From contig CALYLW010001219.1 in the NCBI GenBank assembly GCA_944989445.1, forward strand, positions 88,501 to 152,500: 64,000 bases of DNA, read 5' to 3'. Of this stretch, positions 56,355 through 64,000 are shown one piece after another; the first letter of the stretch is position 1; each line of letters opens with the position of its first letter. Source of the DNA: Ampullaceana balthica (lineage: Eukaryota > Mollusca > Gastropoda > Lymnaeidae). The notes under the pieces are model-generated. The model was not told the DNA's origin. It searched no databases and was given only the letters and a program-made list of their open reading frames with translations. Both the position numbers and the translations under genes were made by a program.

Positions 56355-56572
56355 GTTGTATTAAGTTATCTTTGCGTTGTATTAAGTTATCTTTGCGTTG
56401 TATTAAGTTATCTTTGCGTTGTATTAAGTTATCTTTGCGTTGTATTAAGTTATCTTTGCGTTGTATTAAGTTATCTTTGCGTTGTATTAAGTTATCTTTG
56501 CGTTGTATTAAGTTATCTTTGCGTTGTATTAAGTTATCTTTGCGTTGTATTAAGTTATCTTTGCGTTGTATT
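56355..56572 (+). repeat. 21-bp minisatellite (GTATTAAGTTATCTTTGCGTT), ~11 copies
   Basis: Copies are almost identical and in register with the LINE frame (RKDNLIQ on the minus strand). Plus-strand frames LSYLCVV/CIKLSLR are by-products. Confidence 0.95.
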
Positions 56573-56639
56573 TCCAAATTAGAATTAATTGCCTTACGTA
56601 TTATTACCACTTTTCTCTTTGTTCTTACATCCTCTAGTG

Positions 56640-56849
56640 CAGAGGGTGGCCAGACCTGTAGTAACCGAGAGCCTATTTTAAAATATATAAAAATTGTTGA
56701 GAGCCGCATTGAAGCACTACGGGTCATTAAATCTGGATCGGAAATCCTCCAGTAACCTTGTAACATGTCTTTCATAACTTGTACGCGAGCCGCAATGTGA
56801 ACACAGAAGAGCCGCATGCGGCTCGCGAGCCGCGATTTGGCCACCGTTG
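56640..56849 (-). mobile_element. hAT-like MITE nested in LINE copy B
   Basis: In the minus sense it starts CAACGGTGGCCAAATCGCGG and ends GGTCTGGCCACCCTCTG. Duplication CTCTAGTG (56632-56639) and CTCTTGTG (56850-56857), 7/8. It shares the CGCGAGCCGCATGCGGCTCT block with 42919-43116. Confidence 0.82.
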
Positions 56850-56925
56850 CTCTTGTGTTTCTAGGTTTAATGATTTAACTAATGGTGTCACCCTTGTTAA
56901 TGTTCACGAACATCGTCAGCCATTA

Positions 56926-58159
56926 TCACAGGACAACCAAAAACAAACGTCTCTCAGCTCGAATATTGATTTACAAATAATACACAATTTGCGGAAAGTT
57001 GATTTCATAAAACAAAGTTGAGAATGGGCCAAGATCCCATAACATTTAATTTATGTAAAACATATTCTGTAGTTGCGTGGCCTTGAGGTAATCTAAATGT
57101 CAAGGTTATGTTAAATATTTAAATTCTCGCTCGCGCCAACTTTTTACGTAGTTCAATTTTTTTAAACTTTGGAACACGACGTTAATAGGTTTAGTGATCG
57201 ATCGCATCGCAATTTAAAAAGAAAATCAAATACTCGTCTTTATGTCGATAATTAGCCGCTAAGCTAAAGGGCTGCGCTCTCTTGTGATAACAGAAATAGA
57301 TGCAGATGTAATATGGCGGAGCCCTTTCACCAGTTTCAATAACAACAACAACAACACTGAAATTGTATTTGTTAGCTTTTAATCACAGCCCTGTGTATCA
57401 TGGCAGAGCCCTTTCAACGGTTTCAAACACACATTGGCGCAATATTTGATAGCCCCTACACACCATCCCTACATTTTCGAACCCTCTCCTCTGTAATTCA
57501 TGACATCTCCCTCCTCCACACAATACCTTAATGAGATACAGATCCGCTTGGGAATGGAAGCCGTGATCTAAAAACACGGTCATCTATTCCTCTTCTCGTG
57601 TTTCTCTTCCTGCTTTGCGGATATTTTCGGATACCGGCTGTGTGTCCACTAAACATATGGCCGACGACAAGTACCATTACAAGGATGGCAAGGTCAGGGG
57701 AAATTCTAAGATGGTGGTGGAAAGGTCCTATTCGAACAGGGTTAGGGAAGTTCCAATGTTCAGATGTTGAGGTTTAAGTCCAAATGATAAGATGATAAGG
57801 TAAGGTCCAATGATAAGATAACGAAGGCAGGCAAAGTTCGACATTATTCTAATCCTGTGAGTAAAGATTCTACTCTAAGTAAATGAGACAGACACAGCTT
57901 TAAGATAGTGAGGGCAGGTTCAATTCAAAGATAGTGAGGGCAGGTTCAATTCAAAGATAGTGAGGACAATCTAGTTATATTATCGTAAGGACAGGTCCAA
58001 TTTTCTAGGGAATTAACCAGTATAGAAACATTGTTCTGTGGGGCTAAATATTGTGCCGTTATGTTGTTAGCAAACGGCAAATTTGTGTATTTATAACGTA
58101 TTTTAAAGGCAAGTGTAATATCAAATCTATGATGTGAGATAATTCATTGAATAACGTGG
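56926..58159. other. No gene; short direct repeats
   Basis: ATGGCGGAGCCCTTTCACCA (about 57312) and ATGGCAGAGCCCTTTCAACG (about 57400) form an 88-bp-spaced direct repeat. AAAGATAGTGAGGGCAGGTT repeats near 57900-57965, and GGTCCAATGATAAGAT-type motifs lie at 57720-57840. A 38-codon plus frame starting at 57658 is discussed under rejected items. Confidence 0.5.
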
Positions 58160-58567
58160 TATCCAGATGTGAGAATAATTGGCCTCCAATTGTGAGAATA
58201 ACATAGCATCAATTTTTGAGAATAACCTGTCATCAAAATGTAAGAATAACCTTGTATCAAATTGTAAGAATAACCTTGCCTTCAATTGTGAGAATAACCT
58301 TGCCTTCAATTGTGAGAATAACCTGGCATCAAATTGTGAGAATAACATGACATCAAATTGTGAGAATAACCTGACATCAAATTATGAGAATAGCCTTGCC
58401 TCCAATTGTGAGAATAACCTTGCAACAAATTTTGAGAATAACCTGGCATCAAATTGTGAGAATAACCTGGTATCAAATTGTGAGAATAACCTGTCATCCA
58501 ATTGTGAGAATAACCTGTCATCCAATTGTGAGAATAACCTGTCATCCAATTGTGAGAATAACATAAC
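58160..58567 (+). repeat. 24-bp minisatellite (TGTGAGAATAACCTGGCATC), ~17 copies
   Basis: Unit AATTGTGAGAATAACCTGTCATCC; the last three copies are identical. 24 is divisible by 3, so several frames on both strands are open (NCENNLSS, LFSQLDDR). Non-coding. Confidence 0.93.
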
Positions 58568-59084
58568 ACGGTTTCCATTCTAAAATAAAGTATAATAAGT
58601 CCTTCATATGTGGGATTAAGTGAATGTTTTCAATATCAAACTGATTATAAAATCGAAATTAAGCAACAGAGAAGAAAAACGAACAAGAACACGAACTTAT
58701 TAATCATCATTAGCATTCATCGCCAAGCAAAATTAGGTCAGGTCATTTTTATACGACGCGTTAGCTGAGAAAGATCAAAATCTGCATCCGGTACAGCCCC
58801 ACTCACGTCCTAATTGCTTCTGAACCTTAAAAAAAGTATAATTGAAATAAAATCTAACGAAATAAAATATAATGTGTCCCTTATCTCCAGCCCTCATCAA
58901 AATCACCCAGGCCCCTATGCGCTTTCATTACGTCTGACATAGATTTATAACGTCCAACCCTTATATGTCGACGTCCTCTGTCCAGTTCCTAATGGGTTCT
59001 AACTGTTCTTGAACAGCGACAGTTTTGTTGTTGTTTGTCTTGAGAGATGAAAAGCAACAGCTTAACAATGCAATGCTGATTGGA
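58568..59084. other. No gene seen
   Basis: Unique AT-rich sequence between two minisatellites. Confidence 0.5.
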
Positions 59085-60845
59085 TGATTGTGATGCAATG
59101 AATAACCGGGGTGGATGTTTGTAGTGTAATTGATGGCCACTGTGGATGATTGTGCTGTAATGAATGGCCACTGTAGATGACTTTGCTGTAATGAATGGCC
59201 GATGTAGATGATTGTGCTGTAATGAATGGCCGCTTTGGATGATTGTGCTGTAATGAATGGCCGCTTTGGATGATTGTGCTGTAATGAATGGCTGCTGTTA
59301 ATGAATGTGCTGTAATGAATGGCCGCTTTGGATGATTGTGCTGTAATGAATGGCCGCTGTGGATGATTGGGCTGTAATTGATGGCCGCTTTAGATGATTA
59401 TGCTGTAATGAATGGCCGATGTAGATGATTGTGCTGTAATGAATGGCCACTGTGAATTATTGTGCTGTAATTGATGGCCGCTTTAGATGATTATGCTGTA
59501 ATGAATGGCCGATGTAGATGATTGTGCTGTAATGAATGGCCACTGTGAATGATTGTGCTGTAATGAATGGCCGCTGTGTATGATTGTGCTGTAATGAATG
59601 GCCACTGTGAATGATTGTGCTGTAATGAATGGCCGCTGTGTATGATTGTGCTGTAATGAATGGCCGCTGTGAATGATTGTGCTGTAATGAATGGCCGCTG
59701 TGATGATTGTGCTGTAATGATGGCCACTGTGAATGATTGTGCTGTAATTGATGGCCGCTTTAGATGATTATGCTGTAATGAATGGCCGATGTAGATGATT
59801 GTGCTGTAATGAATGGCCACTGTGAATGATTGTGCTGTAATAAATGGCCGCTGTGTATGATTGTGCTGTAATGAATGGCCACTGTGAATGATTGTGCTGT
59901 AATAAATGGCCGCTGTGTATGATTGTGCTGTAATTGATGGCCACTGTGAATGATTGTGCTGTAATTGATGGCCGCTTTAGATGATTATGCTGTAATGAAT
60001 GGCCGATGTAGATGATTGTGCTGTAATGAATGGCCACTGTGAATGATTGTGCTGTAATAAATGCCCGCTGTGTATGATTGTGCTGTAATGAATGGCCACT
60101 GTGAATGATTGTGCTGTAATAAATGGCCGCTGTGTATGATTGTGCTGTAATTGATGGACACTGTGAATGATTGTGCTGTAATTGATGGCCGCTTTAGATG
60201 ATTATGCTGTAATGAATGGCCGATGTAGATGATTGTGCTGTAATGAATGGCCACTGTGAATGATTGTGCTGTAATAAATGCCCGCTGTGTATGATTGTGA
60301 TGTAATGAGTGGCCACTGTGAATGATTGTGCTGTAATTGATGGACACTGTGAATGATTGTGCTGTAATTGATGGCCGCTTTAGATGATTATGCTGTAATG
60401 AATGGCCGATGTAGATGATTGTGCTGTAATGAATGGCCACTGTGAATGATTGTGCTGTAATTGATGGCCGCTTTAGATGATTATGCTGTAATGAATGGCC
60501 GATGTAGATGATTTGTGCTGTAATGAATGGCCGCTGTGTATGATTGTGCTGTACTGAATGGCCGCTGTATATGATTGTGCTGTAATGAAATGGCCGCTGT
60601 GTATGATTGTGCTGTAATAAATGGCCGCTGTGTATGATTGTGCTGTAATAAATGGCCGCTGTGTATGATTGTGCTGTAATAAATGGCCGCTGTGTATGAT
60701 TGTGCTGTAATGAATGGCCGCTGTGAATGATTGTGCTGTAATAAATGGCCGCTGTGTATGATTGTGCTGTAATAAATGGCCGCTGTGTATGATTGTGCTG
60801 TATAATGATGTGTGATTGAGCTGTAATGATTGGCCGCTTTGCCTG
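59085..60845 (+). repeat. 31-bp minisatellite (GATTGTGCTGTAATGAATGG..), ~56 copies, higher-order
   Basis: Unit GATTGTGCTGTAATGAATGG + CCACTGTGAAT. A compound block containing GATGGCCGCTTTAGATGATT then ATGGCCGATGTAGATGATTG recurs at about 59386, 59478, 59756, 59970, 60188, 60376 and 60470, spaced by multiples of 31. A homogeneous CCGCTGTGTATG stretch occupies 60530-60790. Confidence 0.95.
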
Positions 60846-60947
60846 ACTGCTGACGTATTAGTTTAAGTGATGATTACATACCCTACATATCACACCGTTT
60901 CCCCCTTGAGGGACATAATACCTAATAGTCTCATTGATGAATATTAG

Positions 60948-61716
60948 GGTTGTTAACGATTAATTTAAATTTAATCGTTAACTTTTGAAAAATTAACGAT
61001 TAATTATTCGTTAATTTCGATTAAAGCCAAAATTAAAATTTTTGATATCATAAATTTCACTTATTAAACGTTCTTGTTGAAAATCTAAATAACACTAGAA
61101 TGTCTCCTTTATTTGTTATCTTTTAACCAGATGCGCAAAAAGACAAGTTTGTTGACATTATTTGGTTCAAGTGATGAGCGGGTTTAATTGAAAATATAAC
61201 CAGCAGAGCTGAACAATCATTCACATGGAACGGAGGTAACTTGTATGCACAAAATGGTTGGCAAGACATGATATTATCGGACATCTGTGTTCTTTAAGTT
61301 TCCGCCATTGAAGAGGGTAAATGGATTCACGAGCTTTCATCTCCATTTTGTAACGCAGTAATTTATCAGAAGAGCTGTCATCATTTTCTGTCTCTGAGTC
61401 AGACTCCATTACTGCCATTAACTTAATACGCTTTTCATTTTGTTTGATTAGTAGGCGAAGTGTTAGAACAATGGTAGGCAAAATTTATCAACATTTTCAA
61501 AATTCCCGTCAGTCAATAGTTTAAAACCAAAATGTTCGTGTAATAGTCAGGAAATTTATTATTTATCCGCTGCTATTTTTTATTATTATTTTTTTTACTA
61601 TTTGATTTCAACAATAATTTGTAAGTGATGGGTCGATTAATCGTTAAAAAATAATTTAATCGTTAAAATTTCTTAACGATTAGTCGAGAAATTAACCGTT
61701 AATTTCCGTAGTCCTA
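60948..61716 (-). mobile_element. Decayed hAT element with AACGATTAA-rich ends
   Basis: The left end TTAGGGTTGTTAACGATTAA and right end TTAACCGTTAATTTCCGTAG..CCTAA are inverted, with further nested TTAATCGTTAA motifs on both sides. The interior holds a hAT transposase tail on the minus strand. Flanking duplication is not clear. Confidence 0.6.
61221..61481 (-). pseudogene. hAT transposase C-terminal (dimerisation) remnant
   Basis: The minus frame reads MAVMESDSETENDDSS, then YPLQWRKLKEHRCPIISCLA and NHFVHTSYLRSM. The P-x-x-W-W..H-x-x-x-x-P-x-x-x-x-x-A-x-x-x-x-x-x-x-x-T-S motif of the hAT dimerisation domain is clear, with the second W replaced by R and the following S-x-x-x-E-R lost. It lies between the inverted ends at 60948 and 61716. 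Confidence 0.68.
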
Positions 61717-61937
61717 AAGAATATAATAATAAATATTCCCGCGGAGGGATATAATACTCATGAACATGGATATACTTGGTACCATTTTACCTGGTGGGCC
61801 ATACCTAGATATAGTTCTTCTCATGATGGTTATAATTCCTTTTCGCCGGGAGGGATATACTACCTACTTCCTTGAGGGGAATAATACCTATTTCCCGGAG
61901 AGATGTAATTCCTATTTCTTGTCGGAAAGGGGGGGGG

Positions 61938-63312
61938 ATATAAGACCTATTCCCTGGATGGATATAAGACCGATTCCCTGGATGGATATAAGACCTATTC
62001 CCTGGATGGGATATAAGACCTATTCCCTGGATGGATATAAGACCTATTCCCTGGATGGATATAAGACCTATTCCCTGGAGGGATATAAGACCTATTCCCT
62101 GGAGGGATATAAGACCTATTCCCTGGAGGGATATAAGACCTATTCCCTGGAGGGATATAAGACCTATTCCCTGGGGGGATATAAGACCTATTCCCTGGAT
62201 GGGATATAAGACCTATTCCCTGGGGGGGGATATAAGACCTATTCCCTGGAGGGATATAAGACCTATTCCCTGGGGGATATAAGACCTATTCCCTGGAGGG
62301 ATATAAGACCTATTCCCTGGGGGATATAAGACCTATTCTCTGGAGGGATATAAGACCTATTCCCTGGAGGGATATAAGACCTATTCTCTGGAGGGATATA
62401 ATACCTATTCTCTGGAGGGATATAAGACCTATTCCCTGGGGGATATAAGACCTATTCTCTGGAGGGATATAAGACCTATTCTCTGGATGGGATATAAGAC
62501 CTATTCCCTGGGGGATAAGACCTATTCCCTGGAGGGATATAAGACCTATTCTCTGGAGGGATATAAGACCTATTCCCTGGAGGGATATAAGACCTATTCC
62601 CTGGAGGGATATAAGACTTGTTCCCTGGAGGGATATAAGACCTATTCCCTGGAGGGATATAAGACCTATTCCCTGGAGGGATATAAGACCTATTCCCTGG
62701 AGGGATATAAGACCTATTCCTGGGAGGGATATAAGACCTATTCTCTGGGGGATATAAGACCTTTCCCTGGAGGGATATAAGACCTATTCCCTGGAGGGAT
62801 ATAAACCTATTCTCTGGAGGGATATAATACCTATTCTCTGGAGGGATATAAGACCTATTCTCTGGAGGGATATAAGACCTATTCTCTGGAGGGATATAAT
62901 ACCTATTCTCTGGAGGGATATAAGACCTATTCTCTGGAGGGATATAAGACCTATTCTCTGGAGGGATATAATACCTATTCTCTGGAGGGATATAAGACCT
63001 ATTCTCTGGAGGGATATAAGACCTATTCCCTGGGGGATATAAACCTATTCTCTGGAGGGATATAATACATATTCTCTGGAGGGATATAAGACCTATTCTC
63101 TGGAGGGATATAATACCTATTCTCTGGAGGGATATAAGACTTGTTCCCTGGAGGGATATAAGACCTATTCCCTGGAGGGATATAAGACCTATTCCCTGGA
63201 GGGATATAGTACCTATTCCCTGGATGGATATAAGACCTATTCCCTGGGGGGATATAATACCTATTCCCTGGAGGGATATAAGACCTATTCCCTGGGGGAA
63301 TATAATACCTCC
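61938..63312 (+). repeat. 25-bp minisatellite (GATATAAGACCTATTCCCTG), ~55 copies
   Basis: Unit GATATAAGACCTATTCCCTG + GAGGG with GGGGG-, GATGG- and TCTCTGG-type variants. 62810-63120 is a sub-block enriched in GATATAATACCTATTCTC variants with a 3-unit rhythm. Preceding sequence (61740-61935) shows ancestral diverged units (AGGGATATACTACCTACTTC). Long minus frames (YIPPENRS, LISLQGIG) are artefacts. Confidence 0.95.
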
Positions 63313-64000
63313 TCCCCATGTAGATGTAACACCCTCTTCCAATTGTGATAAGTGTAATGCCAGCATATTCCTCCCCCCCTCCCTAACTATGTCATGACGT
63401 CAACAGGTCATTTATCTTCATTGTGCCGGGGTCCTTTTCTTAATTACCCCGGCCGTATAGCCGCAGGGTGGGGGGGGGGAGATTTGTCGCTAATGAAAGA
63501 GGAAGGTGTGAACTGAGCAGGAAAACGGAAACAGTTTTCTCGTGCATACAAGGGAAGCCGGGAGACCACTCCCCCTCCTTCTCTATCCCCCCTCCCCCAC
63601 CCAACCACTCTTCTCATAATTCATGATTTATTAATGGAGCACATCGGGAAAATATCGACCCAAACCTCCCCCCCCACCCCACAGCTTTCCCTCCTCTCTC
63701 CAAATTTTGGACCCCCCTCTCCCCCACACTTCGCTCACTCCAGACCCTCCCTCCAAAAACTCCACTCATCTGCTGAAAGTTAATCGAGTTGCTTGCCCTT
63801 AATCTTCTGGTTAAGAAACAAAAGTTTAGCCCTCTTTGAAGAAGACATCGGCTGCGCGTGTTTATTTTTAATTTTAAAAAAACTCTCAATTTTTCACGAC
63901 ATTAAAATAAAACAAAAATCAATTTGTTCAGCACAAACTAAATATCACGGATGCAAAACTAAAAATTGTTATAATTGTATCATGCAGGCGATCATTTTTC
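63313..64000. other. No gene; C/G-rich low-complexity then AT-rich sequence
   Basis: 63370-63480 and 63560-63740 contain C- and G-rich tracts. A minus frame at 63614-63889 runs through them and has no recognisable domain. Confidence 0.5.

Larger units (their letters stand above)
56150..56925 (-). pseudogene. CR1/Jockey-like LINE remnant, copy B, with internal minisatellite and nested hAT
   Basis: The minus translation has LEDVRTKRKVVIIRKAINS and NLEIQRKDNLIQ, equivalent to LEDRRARIKL..NSNLEIQR in copy A. The heptapeptide RKDNLIQ is then tandemly repeated about 11 times, followed by PSDRRRY and a stop. Further on, VFPSGIWAWNWLSDLTRKT is the usual P-x-x-I-x-x-W-N-x-L tail. Upstream LINE sequence resumes at about 56858 (TTTAATGATTTAACTAATGG) beyond the hAT insertion at 56640-56849. 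The shared 3' block GGTTTATGTYCAGTCTT lies at 56170 and 50937. Confidence 0.7.

Noticed and set aside
57658..57775. 38-codon plus frame starting MADDKYHYKDGK, possibly a first coding exon
   Set aside because: Weak start context, no recognised family, and its second half merges into locally repeated GGTCC..AATG motifs; kept only as a note.
62476..63366. 296-codon minus reading frame (YIPPENRS repeats)
   Set aside because: Frame through a 25-bp minisatellite whose period is not a multiple of 3; switches text between LISLQGIG and YIPPENRS, a sign of register slip rather than coding.

Overview
This window looks like animal nuclear DNA, most likely from a lophotrochozoan and probably a mollusc. 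The basis is spliced immunoglobulin exons, tRNA-headed SINEs with an internal GTCCACCCAGCTCC-like domain, hAT, RTE/CR1-like and rolling-circle-like transposon remnants, and many minisatellites. There are no bacterial-style genes or operons. The species cannot be named from the sequence alone.

Only one host protein-coding gene can be supported. It is on the minus strand and encodes a neuronal-type two-Ig cell-surface protein of the Dpr / zig-8 kind. Four exons are visible, in transcript order 39114-39205, 38022-38149, 3099-3237 and 550-701. All have AG/GT splice borders and matching phases, giving 170 codons plus partial end codons: most of Ig1, then Ig2 nearly complete. The signal-peptide/first-strand exon and the C-terminal exon were not found and presumably lie outside, or unrecognised, on either side. 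The introns are 2.4 kb, 34.8 kb and 1.0 kb, so most of positions 702-39113 is intronic. The rest, to 64000, is probably 5' intron or upstream sequence.

Layout. 1-3.3 kb: LTR-like edge, Ig2 exons, a SINE and a tRNA-like fragment. 3.3-7 kb: AT-rich intron with a long GA tract. 7.1-10.3 kb: tandem array of a rolling-circle-like element. 10.8-14 kb: degenerate repeats, a hAT MITE and a G-rich minisatellite. 15-16.5 kb: decayed hAT element with a dead transposase. 16.6-17.7 kb: 20-bp minisatellite. 19-21.3 kb: two more rolling-circle-like elements. 22.4-23.3 kb: 30-bp minisatellite. 23.5-24.5 kb: two abutting elements with GGCGCCTACGGCGCC palindromes. 26-27.4 kb: long hairpin, array-type element, hAT MITE. 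28.2-31.3 kb: about 61 copies of a 50-bp satellite, with an exact-looking 600-bp duplication. 32-37 kb: LINE tail, MITE, 39-bp minisatellite and more palindrome-bearing elements, one inside a TA microsatellite. 38-39.2 kb: Ig1 exons. 39.8-40.9 kb: element carrying a frameshifted OTU-protease-like pseudogene and a tRNA-Val-like sequence. 41.1-42.2 kb: TCCA/TCCG and GATA/GACA microsatellites. 42.9-57 kb: hAT and pogo-like MITEs, a SINE, and LINE remnants, one with a coding-region 21-bp minisatellite and a nested hAT. 58-63.3 kb: 24-, 31- and 25-bp minisatellites and a hAT element with a transposase tail.

The strongest candidates for something undescribed are a group of related rolling-circle-like element families that exchange modules: a GGGATTTATAGTC hairpin arm, paired CTGAAATTT/AAATTTCAG, and ACTAG 5' ends. 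One of these families carries an OTU relic. The unusual density of higher-order minisatellites inside and next to one Ig-gene intron is also notable. All calls are by eye; no alignment or database search was run.
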